Positions 7,940-17,727 are shown, numbered from the stretch's first letter. The stretch is 64,000 nucleotides of DNA from Trichococcus sp. K1Tr (GCF_028309625.1 NZ_JAQMHR010000002.1:186001-250000), one strand, 5' to 3'. Made by a program: numbers and translations. The notes: generated from the letters alone by a model not told the origin.

Positions 7940-8872
7940 ATGAACCTGCAACAATTGCGATATGTCATAACAGTGGCGAAATACGGCACTTTTAGGGAAG
8001 CTGCAAGGCAATTATATATGGCGCAATCCAGTCTGTCGTCAAGCATCAAGGATCTTGAGGAAGAATATGGCATCCAGATCTTCGAGCGGTCAAAAAAAGG
8101 TATCGAAATAACCAAAGAAGGGGCTATGCTTTTGGAGTTCGCCGATCAGATCGTAGCTCAAGCGGATCAGCTGGATTATCGCTATCTGTCTGCAACTGAA
8201 AACAGACGGTTGTTTTCAGTTTCGAGCCAACACTATGATTTTGCTTCGGAAGGCTTTGCCCGACTGGTTTCGGAAAAGAAAGAGGAATCATTGAATTTCC
8301 GTTTCTTGGAGACGAGCACTTCGAAAGTGATGGAAGATGTGCGCGATGCCGTCAGCGAAGTCGGCTTCATCTATCTGAATGATTTCAACGGGAAAGTCAT
8401 CAAGCAATATCTCGAGGCGTTCGATCTGAAGTTCGATCCGCTGATCGCGTTCCAGCCGCATGTGTTCCTCAGCGAATTCCATCCGTTGGCGAAGAAGGAG
8501 AGAATAACGCAGGAGGAACTCCATCCGTACCCTGTCATTTCCTTCGATCAAAGCAAAAATAGCACCTTGCAGTTGATGGAAGAATCGATCCAAGTCGATC
8601 AAAATGCTCAGCGGATCAGTGCCAGTGACCGCGCAACCGTATTGAATCTGCTGTCCGTGACGAATGGTTACTTGGTCGGATCCGGTCTCCTGAAATCAAA
8701 CACGCAGGACCATATCGTCGTGGTGCCGATGGATGTCGATCAAAAAAATACCATCGGCTTCATTTATTCGAAAGTGCGTCCGCTCAGCGCGATTTCCAAG
8801 CGCTATATGGAAATCGTAAGGGAACTTTTGGAGGGAGATCAACGCATCGAGTTGACTGATCATGTGGACTGA
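7940..8872 (+). CDS. LysR-family transcriptional regulator (paralogue 1)
   Basis: 310-residue LTTR. The N-terminal winged helix-turn-helix (about 1-60) includes FREAARQLYMAQSSLSSSIKDLE, and a periplasmic-binding-type effector domain follows (about 90-295). It is clearly paralogous to the LysR at 34764: LRYV.AVA.Y, SSIKDLEEE, SxQHYxFA and SDRAT.LNL are shared. It begins at an ATG with AAGGAGG. No target gene is adjacent, and it is flanked by terminators, so it is transcribed alone. The cysteine-rich leader suggests regulation of sulfur amino acid metabolism, which is inference only. Confidence 0.9.
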   Translation: MNLQQLRYVITVAKYGTFREAARQLYMAQSSLSSSIKDLEEEYGIQIFERSKKGIEITKEGAMLLEFADQIVAQADQLDYRYLSATENRRLFSVSSQHYDFASEGFARLVSEKKEESLNFRFLETSTSKVMEDVRDAVSEVGFIYLNDFNGKVIKQYLEAFDLKFDPLIAFQPHVFLSEFHPLAKKERITQEELHPYPVISFDQSKNSTLQLMEESIQVDQNAQRISASDRATVLNLLSVTNGYLVGSGLLKSNTQDHIVVVPMDVDQKNTIGFIYSKVRPLSAISKRYMEIVRELLEGDQRIELTDHVD

Positions 8873-8908
8873 AACTTAGGGCGCACAATGGTAAGCATAT
8901 ACGCAACT

Positions 8909-8957
8909 AGGAGGGGCTGTCTCATTGCGAGATAGCCCCTCCTGTTATGTTTTTTTC
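8909..8957. terminator. Bidirectional intrinsic terminator
   Basis: 15-bp stem, AGGAGGGGCTGTCTC with GAGATAGCCCCTCCT (one G-T), loop ATTGC, and T-rich downstream sequence. It separates lysR from the convergent minus-strand gene. Confidence 0.85.
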
Positions 8958-8973
8958 AATTGCGATAGGCCGT

Positions 8974-10080
8974 TCATTCCTCGAACAACGTGTCGATTTC
9001 CACCCGCATGACCCGGTCGATGCTTGGATTGCCGTGGTCGCGATAAGCATATGCCCCGGATTCAAAGAGGATGTAGAGATGCTTTCCATCCACGACGATT
9101 TGCTCCATGTAGGAAGGCATCGTGATTTCGGTATTCACATTTTTGTCCGTGAAGTCTTCGTTTTCCTTAAGCCGATCAAAGGAAAGCAGGGTTGAGTCAT
9201 GCTTTCTGCCAGAAGAGCGTGACAGCATCAGCTTTTCTTGATGAAAAGCCAGTCCTTGGATCTCTTTGCCTATTTTATCTACATCGTCAGGAGAAGCTTC
9301 TTCCGTGCTTTTTCCGGTATCGAGCGCATGGACTTCCTCTCCGTTATCGTTTTCTGTTGTGGAGATCAGGTAGCGGTGCATGACACTCGTCTCTTCGTCA
9401 TCGAAATGCGCCACGTAGAGGTCATCGCCGTGGACTGTGATTGTTGAAGCCCGTTTGATGTCAGGCAGTGCGATGCTGTCCGTATAATTGATCGGTTCAG
9501 CGGAATCCGTGAAGTCATAGGCTTCGATGTCCTTCAAAGACAGAGTGATGACCTGCGCGGTGTCGCCTTTTTCCGAGGTGACCCAGAGCAGCTCATGGTT
9601 GTTGTCGAAGGCGAGGCCACCTGCATGCGGGATGCCGTCCAGGACGATTTCCTTTATGAAGGAGCCGCTCTTCTTGTCCAGCACATGGATGACGGAATTG
9701 TGTGTTTTGGTTTTGCAATAAGCCGATATGAACAGGTAATCTTTGTTGACGGCCAACCCTTGCGGCGTCATCGTTGTGCAGATATCCGTTCCCTCGTGTT
9801 CATGATGGAGCGTCAAAGTGGCATCCATTCCTGGGATGACATAAGTATTTTCTTCCGGGTTGACACCTTCCACATCAAAAACCGCTCGGTACAGTTCAGG
9901 GTGCTTGGACAATTCGTCTTCCAATGACTCGAATGAGCCGAGGCTGGCTTCCGTATTCGTTTCCTCGGCCAAACTGATCCGTTCGATTTTTCCATTCTTC
10001 GTGAGGAGGATGAGCCCGATGATGCCCGCCAAAACCACGCCGATCAGGACGAGGTTGATTTTTCTCTTTTTCTTCTCCAT
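8974..10080 (-). CDS. Membrane-anchored beta-propeller-like protein of unknown function
   Basis: 368 residues: a lysine-rich N-terminus (MEKKKRKIN) and one transmembrane helix (about 8-25), then an extracellular domain. Repeated blade-like strands (GLAVNKDYLFISAYC, GLAFDNNHELLWVTS, TVHGDDLYVAHF, GLAFHQEKLMLSRSSG, VDGKHLYILFESGAY) suggest a six-bladed propeller of the SMP-30/NHL type. The substrate is unknown. The frame is open ten codons further upstream, but GGGAAG before ATG 10080 and the absence of an SD before the earlier ATG favour this start. It lies downstream of the ABC permease on the same strand, separated by about 100 bp. Confidence 0.6.
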   Translation of the reverse strand: MEKKKRKINLVLIGVVLAGIIGLILLTKNGKIERISLAEETNTEASLGSFESLEDELSKHPELYRAVFDVEGVNPEENTYVIPGMDATLTLHHEHEGTDICTTMTPQGLAVNKDYLFISAYCKTKTHNSVIHVLDKKSGSFIKEIVLDGIPHAGGLAFDNNHELLWVTSEKGDTAQVITLSLKDIEAYDFTDSAEPINYTDSIALPDIKRASTITVHGDDLYVAHFDDEETSVMHRYLISTTENDNGEEVHALDTGKSTEEASPDDVDKIGKEIQGLAFHQEKLMLSRSSGRKHDSTLLSFDRLKENEDFTDKNVNTEITMPSYMEQIVVDGKHLYILFESGAYAYRDHGNPSIDRVMRVEIDTLFEE

Positions 10081-10178
10081 GTGATCACTTCCCGAATTGT
10101 ATATTTCCATGAGCGAGTCATTTTTTACATCTTACTATAGAATCCAGTCAGCGACTAACGAAAAGCATCTGGATAAGC

Positions 10179-12527
10179 TTATTCCTGATAGGATTTTAGT
10201 ACTTCCTGAAGCGGGATTTTGGCAATTTTTCGCCTGCTTATGTGGGTGCCGGCGAAGAAGATGAGGATTAAGATCACTAATGTCTGCAGCAGGAAAATCG
10301 GTCTGTACTGCAGCGGTAGGATGACGCCATATTCCTCCGTGAAGAACCGCATCATCAGGTTCAGTATTCCCAAAGCGATGGGGATGCTGATCAGATAGGA
10401 AATCAGGGCATAGAAGAAATAGCTGTTCAGGATCATCGCGTTGACTTCCCGGCGTTTGTATCCCATCACTTTGAGCAGCGAAATCACATAGTAATTTTTT
10501 TCGACGGTGAAGGAAGTGAGCACGAACAGGATGCTCGAAGCGATGATTGCGGACCCGCCGATCATGACGTTCGAGATGAACTGCGTGTAGTTGGCCATCG
10601 CCTTCGATTGTTCGATGAGCCCGGACTTGCTGATGATTGTGCTGTAGTAGGCATCGGATGGCTTTCTGAGCGAATAGATGCCGCTGTACAGGCGCGAAGT
10701 GCTGTTTTCCGATAACATATTGCTGAGCTTTTCGATGTTCAGATACACCTTGTCGGAAATGTATTCATCGGTCACGCCTTTGACAAGAAAGGGGAAAGTG
10801 TCGTCGTTTACTTCCAGTCGGATGGTATCGCCTTCTTCGAGTCCGAGCTTGATGCTGAGCCGTTTCGTGATCACGGCGCCGTTCTGGATGTTTACGGTGA
10901 TATCATTGCCTTCCTCATCATACAGGCTGTAAAGTTTGTTGCGGGAAGACAGCCCTTGCAGCGATACAACGTAGTCGTCGAGCGAGGCGAATGGATAGAT
11001 GAGGAATTTTTCGTCGCCGGGCCGGGTTTCGGGCAGCCTTTCTGTGACGTCGAGATAGGCCTCATACTCGTAGTCGACCTTATTCAGGTAGTCGACCGTC
11101 ATCCGATCGACCATTCCGCCCATCATGAAGGAAAAACTCATCAGGATTGTCGAGAACATGATTCCCAGAAAGAAAATGAAGAAACTGCCGGTGCTCTTGA
11201 TGGCGTGCAAGTATTTGAATTTTGTGCTGCCTTTAGCATTGGAAAGGACCCGGCTGAGGTGCCTGCCGATCCGGTTGATCGACTTGCCCTCATGCGGCTT
11301 CAGCAGTTCCAGGGCATTCTCGCCGAGGATCCGGTAGATGATGATTCCGGAAACCAAGGAGAAGAACAGGAGCGGCACCAAGATTGCAGTAGCGAAGACG
11401 GTGAAGCTCTGGGCGATTTTGACTTGGGGCAGGAGATAGAAATCCAGATACAATTTTTTCAACGGCTCGGAATAGAGCGATCCGATGAAGTAGCCCAGGA
11501 TAAGCATAAGAGCGGCGAAGACCATCATCGCGACGAAATAAGGCCGGGCTATTTCTGAACGGCGGTAGCCGAGCGCCTTGAGGATGCCGATCTGGCCTCT
11601 TTCGGCATGGAGCAGGTTGTAGATCAGGATCGATACGATGATGACGGCGATGGCCGCGATGAAGATACTGAGTCCCAAAGCCATGACTTTTCCTTGGGTG
11701 AGTTCATCATAGATGGCACCGCTCCTCATGCTGGTCTGCGTATCCGTAATCTGGCTGACGAAAGGCAGCGCATCTTTGTCGTAGGCGGTGTCTATGCTTT
11801 CCTCAGTCAGGTTCATGCCGGCCAAACGGAAACTCTCTTTGTCGTCGAAGTTTTCATATTCTTTATCAGACATGAGCAGCAGTGTCTGCAGCCCGGTATC
11901 CAAGTTGAAAGTTTCATCGAACATGGGAAGGGTGTAATCCGGGAAAAGCACAAAGCCCGTCACGCGGTAGCTCTTGTTTTTGATGGTGAGGGCGTCCCCG
12001 ATGATGAGGGCGTTCTTGTCGGCGTAGATTTTGGTGACGGCGACTTCGTTGTCGGCTGAGGGTTTGCGCCCTTCCTCCATATAGGAAAGATTAATTGTTT
12101 CGCCATCCTTCACGAGCAGCGCTTTATGCGACTGTCCATGGTAGGTGTAGGAGGTGTTTTTGTATTCCCTCAGTTCGAGGCTGACATCGCGGTAGCTCGC
12201 TTCAAAATCGGCGATCCGGTTGTCCATGAGCTTGTAGAAAGTGGCTGGCTCGACTTTCTTTATGTCGCTGAGCGAGTAGAAACCTCTGGCCAGCAGCGCC
12301 GCCGCAATGGGGTAGGCTGCTTCTTCCAGCGTGACCCGGTTCAGCATCTCAACGGCAAAGTCCTCCTGGTTGTAATCCGCCAAGTACGCTTCCGTCGGTT
12401 CTTCGATGCCGCTCAATCCGTAGAACATCATGGTGTAGGTGGCGGAGCTCAGGATGATGATGAAGCCGATGGCAACCAGCTGCATCCATTTTTTCCGCAA
12501 GGTTTTGATGACATTTTTCAGCAGCAT
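10179..12527 (-). CDS. FtsX-like ABC transporter permease
   Basis: 782 residues with the MacB/FtsX architecture. There is an N-terminal TM helix (about 15-35), a large extracytoplasmic domain (about 40-265), and three TM helices (about 270-400). A second extracytoplasmic domain and a final group of TM helices containing VMGYKRREVNAMIL follow. The LKALGYRRSEIARPYF coupling motif occurs after the first TM block and its counterpart near the C-terminus, so it is a full-length two-module permease. ATG 12527 has GGGGAGG 8 bp upstream; a GTG three codons earlier is inside the SD. It is co-transcribed with the ATPase, 15 bp apart. Confidence 0.88.
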   Translation of the reverse strand: MLLKNVIKTLRKKWMQLVAIGFIIILSSATYTMMFYGLSGIEEPTEAYLADYNQEDFAVEMLNRVTLEEAAYPIAAALLARGFYSLSDIKKVEPATFYKLMDNRIADFEASYRDVSLELREYKNTSYTYHGQSHKALLVKDGETINLSYMEEGRKPSADNEVAVTKIYADKNALIIGDALTIKNKSYRVTGFVLFPDYTLPMFDETFNLDTGLQTLLLMSDKEYENFDDKESFRLAGMNLTEESIDTAYDKDALPFVSQITDTQTSMRSGAIYDELTQGKVMALGLSIFIAAIAVIIVSILIYNLLHAERGQIGILKALGYRRSEIARPYFVAMMVFAALMLILGYFIGSLYSEPLKKLYLDFYLLPQVKIAQSFTVFATAILVPLLFFSLVSGIIIYRILGENALELLKPHEGKSINRIGRHLSRVLSNAKGSTKFKYLHAIKSTGSFFIFFLGIMFSTILMSFSFMMGGMVDRMTVDYLNKVDYEYEAYLDVTERLPETRPGDEKFLIYPFASLDDYVVSLQGLSSRNKLYSLYDEEGNDITVNIQNGAVITKRLSIKLGLEEGDTIRLEVNDDTFPFLVKGVTDEYISDKVYLNIEKLSNMLSENSTSRLYSGIYSLRKPSDAYYSTIISKSGLIEQSKAMANYTQFISNVMIGGSAIIASSILFVLTSFTVEKNYYVISLLKVMGYKRREVNAMILNSYFFYALISYLISIPIALGILNLMMRFFTEEYGVILPLQYRPIFLLQTLVILILIFFAGTHISRRKIAKIPLQEVLKSYQE

Positions 12528-12542
12528 GATCCGCACCTCCCC

Positions 12543-13241
12543 CTATCCCCAAGAGATGTCCTGGGCATTCTTTTTGACTTCATTGAGGGTGACTTCTGTG
12601 ATTTGACCGGAGTTCATCTTGATGACCTTGTCCGCCATTTCGGCGATGCCCAAGTTATGGGTGATCACGATGATGGTTTTGTTGTAGTCCTCGTTCAGGT
12701 TCTGCAGCAGCTGCAGAATCTTTTTTGAATTTTCTTCATCCAGCGAGCCGGTGGGTTCGTCGCAGAAGATGATGTCGGGATTCTTTGCCAGGCTCCTGAC
12801 GATCGAAACCCGTTGCTGTTCCCCGCCGGAGAGCTGGCTGGGATATTTGTTGCGGGATTTTTCCAGACCGACCTTTTCGAGCAGGTCGCCTATGTCGAGC
12901 GGAGCGGTGCCGATGTCCGAGCCAATCTGGATGTTCTCGTAGACGTTCAGGTTCTGCAACAGGTTGTACTGCTGGAAGATGAAGCCCAAATGTTTCCTTC
13001 TGAAGGCTGTCATCTCCTCTTCGTCCAGGTTTGTCAGCGTCTCGCCCCGGAAGCTGATTTCCCCCGAAGTGACGGTGTCCAAGCCGCTGATGACGTTCAG
13101 CAGGGTGCTCTTGCCGCTGCCGCTGGGGCCGAGGATGACGACAAATTCGCCTTCTTCGATGGTGAGGTTGACGTCCTTCAGAGCGTATGTTTCCACGTCA
13201 CCGGTCTTGTAAGTTTTCGTCACGTTGGTCATCATAATCAT
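12543..13241 (-). CDS. ABC transporter ATP-binding protein (MacB/LolD type)
   Basis: 232-residue ATPase: Walker A GPSGSGKS, Q-loop FIFQQYNLL, signature LSGGEQQR, Walker B DIIFCDEPTGSLDE and H-loop ITHN. The VETYALKDVNLTIEEGEF opening and short length place it in the LolD/MacB/YxdL class that drives mechanotransmission-type export or lipid/peptide handling, not import. The start was taken at ATG 13241 with AAGGTGG upstream. Together with the FtsX-like permease and the divergent adaptor it forms a probable tripartite export system. Confidence 0.92.
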   Translation of the reverse strand: MIMMTNVTKTYKTGDVETYALKDVNLTIEEGEFVVILGPSGSGKSTLLNVISGLDTVTSGEISFRGETLTNLDEEEMTAFRRKHLGFIFQQYNLLQNLNVYENIQIGSDIGTAPLDIGDLLEKVGLEKSRNKYPSQLSGGEQQRVSIVRSLAKNPDIIFCDEPTGSLDEENSKKILQLLQNLNEDYNKTIIVITHNLGIAEMADKVIKMNSGQITEVTLNEVKKNAQDISWG

Positions 13242-13492
13242 CGCATCCACCTTCTTCTGAAATCGCTTCAATCAGTTCAAGTATATTTGTGTAGGGATTT
13301 TTTGTCAAAAAATTGAGGATGCAAAACCTTTTGCTAAGAGGTGTGTATTCTCAAAAAAAAGAAAATATCCAAAATGGTTTTGTATGCGCTGACAATATCT
13401 TCACGGATGCATCAGCTGATATGGTAAAATTGAGATACCGAAACGATGGAATCAACTGGAGTATCCGGAAATTGCGCGAGGGGGGCTTGTTT

Positions 13493-15574
13493 ATGGGGAA
13501 ACTGAAAGCTATCATATTCAAATCAAAAAAATCGATCATTGTCACGGCGGTCCTTCTGCTGACTTTGTTGGTGGGCGGAGGTACTGCCTACTGGTGGTAT
13601 CAGAATGCCCAGGTCCAGGAAGTTTCGGTGCATACGGCCTGGAAAGGGCAATTGGCTAAGTATGTGCCGATAACCGGCGACATCGAAGCCAGCAGCAGGA
13701 GCAGCCTTTATCCCTCGCCCACAGCCAAGATTGTCGAAGTGTTGGCGGAGGAAGGGCAGGCAGTCAAGAAAGGCGATGTGCTGGCGAGGATTGATGCGAC
13801 CGAGTACCGCACCCAATTGGATAAGCAGGCCATCAATCTTTCCAATGCAGAGGAGACGCTTGCCTATCTTTCCGGAAGCAGCGCTCAAATGGACAAGGCT
13901 TCCTCCCAAAATGCGGTGAGCCAAGCGGGGATTGCGCTGGAAAGTGCCCAATCGAATTACAGTGCGGCGCAAGGGAATTTGGATGACATCAATACGCTCA
14001 ATGCGAATGCAATCAAGCAAGCGAATATAGCCCTGGAGAATGCCCAGTCGAATTATGCCGCGGCGAACTCCAATCTATCGGCGCGGGCAACGCTCTACGA
14101 CAATGCGGTGAGCCAAGCTCAAATAGCCTTGGAGAGCGCCCAATCGAACGCTGCCGCATTAGCGGATAAACTGCATAACGTCGAAATAGCCAACGCGAAT
14201 GCGGTCGGCCAAGCCGAACTGACTTTGGAAAATGCGAAGGCGCATTACTGGATCGCCAAAAAGAATTTGGATGATCTGGAAAATGCCTTGCATGAAGCTG
14301 AATGTGCGTTGGAAACAGCTAAAGCAACCTATGAGAGTGCAAAACTGAATCTGGATATCGTCAAAACCTTGTACGACTCCGATCCGATTCTGTACGCAGT
14401 GGACTATCAGTTGGCGCAACAGGCTGTCACCGCTGCCGAAACGGCGGTATGGAATGCGGAACTGACTTTTGACAGCGCTGAAATGGGCTATCAAGCCGGC
14501 TATGATGCGGCGAAATTGGCGGTGATCGATGCTGAAACAGCTGTCCGCCGCGCAGAAATCGCTCTTTCGAATGCCGAAAACGCAGCCGACGCTGAATATG
14601 CTGCAGCCGCAAAAGCGGTTTCGGACAGTGAAGCTGCTGTGAGCAACGCGGAAATCGCTCTTTCGAACGCCGAAAGCGCGGGCTCTATTGAATATGCAGC
14701 AGCTGAAAAAGCCGTCAGCGACAGCGAAGCCGCTGTCCGTAACGCGGCAATCAGCGTTTCAAATGCCAGAAGCGGCGCTGCCGTAAAGTATGAGGCGGCG
14801 ATCAAGGCAATCACTGATGGCGAAAAAGCCGTCCGGAGTGCGGAAATCGCTCTTTCGAATCTGAACACCACGGCAACTTTTTCGAGCGCAACAGCGGAGG
14901 AAAGGATATCCAATCAGGCCGACCAGATTGCTCTCCTGAAAACAGACCTCGCCTATTTGAATAAAAAAATCGAGGAGAGCGATCTGAAGGCCAATGTCGA
15001 CGGCATCGTGACGAAGATGGACGTTGTGGCGAACGAATACCCTCAGGTCGGGGATGCCATCATCGTCGACGGGGCCACTGAATATGTGATCAGTTTGGCT
15101 GTCAGCCAGTTTGACAGCGTAAATATGCGGGTAGGCCAGAAGGCGACAGTCAAGGTGAAAGGGGTCACTGAAGAATATGACGGGGTCGTATCGGAAATCG
15201 GCCAATCGGCGGAAAAATCCGCGACGTCCGCTGACCAGGATGCGAAAGTTGCGGTAAAAGTCACGATCACCGATCCTGACGAAAACATCAAAGTAGGCTA
15301 TGAAGCCGATGCGGAAATCATCACGGTCGAAAGACTTGATGCCCTGCGCGTGAACTTTGAGGCCGTCCAAATCGAAGCGGAATCCGGAAAAGCGTATGTG
15401 TATGTGGTGGACAGCAGAAACCGAGTCGAAAAAAGGTACATCGAAACCGGGCTGGAAACAGAATATGACATCGAAGTAGTGGATGGTCTGGTGGAAGGTG
15501 AGCGATACGTTGCTGATCCGAACAAAGATATTGTGGATGGTGTCAAGGTAAAGGACAGCGGTGACGCCGAGTGA
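13493..15574 (+). CDS. HlyD/MacA-type efflux adaptor with exceptionally long repetitive coiled coil
   Basis: 693 residues. One TM helix (about 13-34) precedes a split lipoyl/barrel domain: VLAEEGQAVKKGDVLARID near 85-103, and SDLKANVDGIVTKMDVVANEYPQVGD near 500. Between them lies a coiled coil of nearly 400 residues (about 110-490) rich in Ala. It is built from about 30-residue repeats of the type AV.(Q/D).(Q/E).A.(S/E)NAEIALSNAES. The membrane-proximal domain follows. MacA hairpins are usually far shorter. The ATG follows GAGGGGGG. It is divergent from the ABC permease/ATPase pair, its likely partner. Confidence 0.85.
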   Translation: MGKLKAIIFKSKKSIIVTAVLLLTLLVGGGTAYWWYQNAQVQEVSVHTAWKGQLAKYVPITGDIEASSRSSLYPSPTAKIVEVLAEEGQAVKKGDVLARIDATEYRTQLDKQAINLSNAEETLAYLSGSSAQMDKASSQNAVSQAGIALESAQSNYSAAQGNLDDINTLNANAIKQANIALENAQSNYAAANSNLSARATLYDNAVSQAQIALESAQSNAAALADKLHNVEIANANAVGQAELTLENAKAHYWIAKKNLDDLENALHEAECALETAKATYESAKLNLDIVKTLYDSDPILYAVDYQLAQQAVTAAETAVWNAELTFDSAEMGYQAGYDAAKLAVIDAETAVRRAEIALSNAENAADAEYAAAAKAVSDSEAAVSNAEIALSNAESAGSIEYAAAEKAVSDSEAAVRNAAISVSNARSGAAVKYEAAIKAITDGEKAVRSAEIALSNLNTTATFSSATAEERISNQADQIALLKTDLAYLNKKIEESDLKANVDGIVTKMDVVANEYPQVGDAIIVDGATEYVISLAVSQFDSVNMRVGQKATVKVKGVTEEYDGVVSEIGQSAEKSATSADQDAKVAVKVTITDPDENIKVGYEADAEIITVERLDALRVNFEAVQIEAESGKAYVYVVDSRNRVEKRYIETGLETEYDIEVVDGLVEGERYVADPNKDIVDGVKVKDSGDAE

Positions 15575-15616
15575 CGGATCCGCCTGAAAGAGAGTCAGAG
15601 GGGAGAGTGAGCGGTC

Positions 15617-17110
15617 GTGAAAAAAGGAGTAAGGCGTTGGCTTGTATCCAGTTTCATGGTGATTTTTTGTTCGGGCTGCAGCACCCCGCCATCTTTGGTG
15701 GGGAGTCAGATTGAAAGTTCCTTGATAAATGAAAGCAAGCAGACATCCAGCCCTTCCTTAGCCGATATTTCCCAAGGCGAAAAGGCGGATTCGGCAACAC
15801 CGATTCTCATTACGGTAAACGAGACTGCGACTATCTTTCGGGAAGGCTATCCCATCGATACGCTTCCGTGGGACATGGAGGGCCAGGAGACAATCGGACA
15901 ATCGGATGATTACATCGGGCGCATCATAACAATTGCCAGGAAGACAAGTGACGGAGAGTACGCTTATGTGTGGATAGCGGGATTGGGATTTGGTTGGATC
16001 GAAAGCGAAGCGCTCAAAGAAGCGGATTTCCAGCCAACCGCTGATACGGATTACATCACACTTGGCGATTCCCCGATCACTAGCCTGCCGGGAAACAGCG
16101 AGGAAGCTGCTGTTATAGGCAACACCTCGGACCGGATCGGAGAACGGGTGCTCCTTGCCTTTGCGTCGGTCGACGGGGAACATTTTTATGCCACAACACT
16201 CACCAATGAAGGCATCGGCTGGCTGGAAAAAGAGGTGTTGGGCTTGGTTGGTGAGGAACAAGTAGGCGTGATTGCAGCTGAAGGTTTTACAGTCGATACG
16301 CTTGTGTGGGGAACACCGGGAAGTGAGGCGGTGGCTTTAACCGGCGAACAGATCGGAGCGTATGTCACGGTCAAGGGTTCACTGTCGGACGGCAGCTATA
16401 CCTTGCTCTTCAAGGACGGCAATGCCTGGGGCTGGGTCGATACGCGCGCCATCGAAATCCGTGATGACATCCTGTTTGCGGAAGCTACCGACTACATCAC
16501 TGCCGGCCAATACTCGATTTCCAGCCAGCCGCCGGGAACGCCGGCATCGATCCAGTTGGGCACTACGAAGGACGTCCTTGGCGCGAATGCAACTATCATC
16601 TATGAAACAATGGATGGTTCGAGCGTTTATGCCGCTTATCTAGGGTGGATCGACAGGCAAGCTTTCGGATTCGAAAACGGTGACTATATCGGCGTCATTG
16701 CGGCCGGAAGCTACTCGGTCGATACCCTTCCCTGGGGTACGCCGGACTATGAAACAATCGGTTACTCCGATAGCTATGCAGGCAAGGAATTGTTGGTCAA
16801 GGGAACCACCCAGAATGGACTGTATTCCTTGCTATGGATGCGAGGAAGCCCATTGGGATGGGTGGACAGCAGAGCTGTCAAGCCGTTCGACGTTGTTTCG
16901 GTGTCCTATTCTGCTGTCATTTCTGATGGCGGCTATTCCATCGACAGTCTGCCTTGGGGCGAATTCGGAGCAAAAGAATTCGGCTCCACAGCGGAATATC
17001 TTGACGAGACCGTTTCAATCAGCAAAGAGACGGTCAGTGGAGACTATCTGTATGCCGAATGGAATGGGGAAGAGCTAGGATGGATCGATCATCGGGCCTT
17101 TGGGAAGTGA
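15617..17110 (+). CDS. Lipoprotein with tandem GW/SH3-like repeats
   Basis: 497 residues starting at GTG 15617 (GAGGGGAG upstream), with a lipobox FCSGC at about residue 22. The rest is about six copies of a roughly 75-80 residue module with the pattern Y-(S/P)-(I/V)-D-(S/T)-LPWG, then EtIG, and ending LGW(V/I)D.RA. These resemble the GW modules and bacterial SH3 domains that hold proteins to lipoteichoic acid or wall polymers. No catalytic domain is present. It lies 42 bp after the adaptor gene and probably belongs to the same transcript, so it may be an accessory part of that export system. Confidence 0.8.
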   Translation: MKKGVRRWLVSSFMVIFCSGCSTPPSLVGSQIESSLINESKQTSSPSLADISQGEKADSATPILITVNETATIFREGYPIDTLPWDMEGQETIGQSDDYIGRIITIARKTSDGEYAYVWIAGLGFGWIESEALKEADFQPTADTDYITLGDSPITSLPGNSEEAAVIGNTSDRIGERVLLAFASVDGEHFYATTLTNEGIGWLEKEVLGLVGEEQVGVIAAEGFTVDTLVWGTPGSEAVALTGEQIGAYVTVKGSLSDGSYTLLFKDGNAWGWVDTRAIEIRDDILFAEATDYITAGQYSISSQPPGTPASIQLGTTKDVLGANATIIYETMDGSSVYAAYLGWIDRQAFGFENGDYIGVIAAGSYSVDTLPWGTPDYETIGYSDSYAGKELLVKGTTQNGLYSLLWMRGSPLGWVDSRAVKPFDVVSVSYSAVISDGGYSIDSLPWGEFGAKEFGSTAEYLDETVSISKETVSGDYLYAEWNGEELGWIDHRAFGK

Positions 17111-17226
17111 CTCCCTATCCATGACTAAAGAGATAGCGTATAATGGAAGAACGGAATCAGGCACAGCGCAATCGGCCTGAGGAGTGGATCAACACTACCA
17201 ATAATGATCAGAAAGAGGATTTTACC

Positions 17227-17727
17227 ATGTCGAAGTTAGGTTTGCAGCTCAGCCCGGCAGACAGCGAAAGCAAATGTTGGGTGGCGGAAATTACCGGTGC
17301 GGATGAAGTGTACATTTTAAAAAGGGACTTCATCCCAGCCGAACCGGAAGGCGGATGGGTCCTCTACGATGGCTGGTACCAATTGAACGGGGCAGTGCCC
17401 GGCGTAACGGAATTCAAAAAAGAATATATCCGCATCAAGGACGGAAAAGTCAGAAGGAACCTTCCATTCCGGGAACTCGTCGAAAGCCTGGATGAAATAA
17501 AAGCAGGTGAAGGCCCCCGTGTCGAAAGGATGCGCAAGGAAATCATCGCCATTTTGGATGAAATAAAAGAAGCTGCCTACTGTGAGCCCGTAGTAGAAGG
17601 CATCGAAAAGCAAAAGGAAGACCTGGATATGGCGGATGAGCCGGACCAAATCAAAAATGCGCTCTACATGCTGAAAAAACAAAAGCAATCCTATATCCAG
17701 CAATACCGAAAGATGTTTAACTTATAG
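17227..17727 (+). CDS. Conserved hypothetical soluble protein
   Basis: 166 residues with no recognised domain. The N-terminal half is strand-rich with aromatic residues (GGWVLYDGWYQLNG). The C-terminal half (about 85-166) is strongly helical and charged, possibly a coiled coil (RVERMRKEIIAILDEIKEA). The frame is open from 17143 but that segment is low complexity; AGAGGA ahead of ATG 17227 is a better start. TATAAT about 17138-17143 could be its -10. No signal peptide or TM segment. Confidence 0.6.
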   Translation: MSKLGLQLSPADSESKCWVAEITGADEVYILKRDFIPAEPEGGWVLYDGWYQLNGAVPGVTEFKKEYIRIKDGKVRRNLPFRELVESLDEIKAGEGPRVERMRKEIIAILDEIKEAAYCEPVVEGIEKQKEDLDMADEPDQIKNALYMLKKQKQSYIQQYRKMFNL

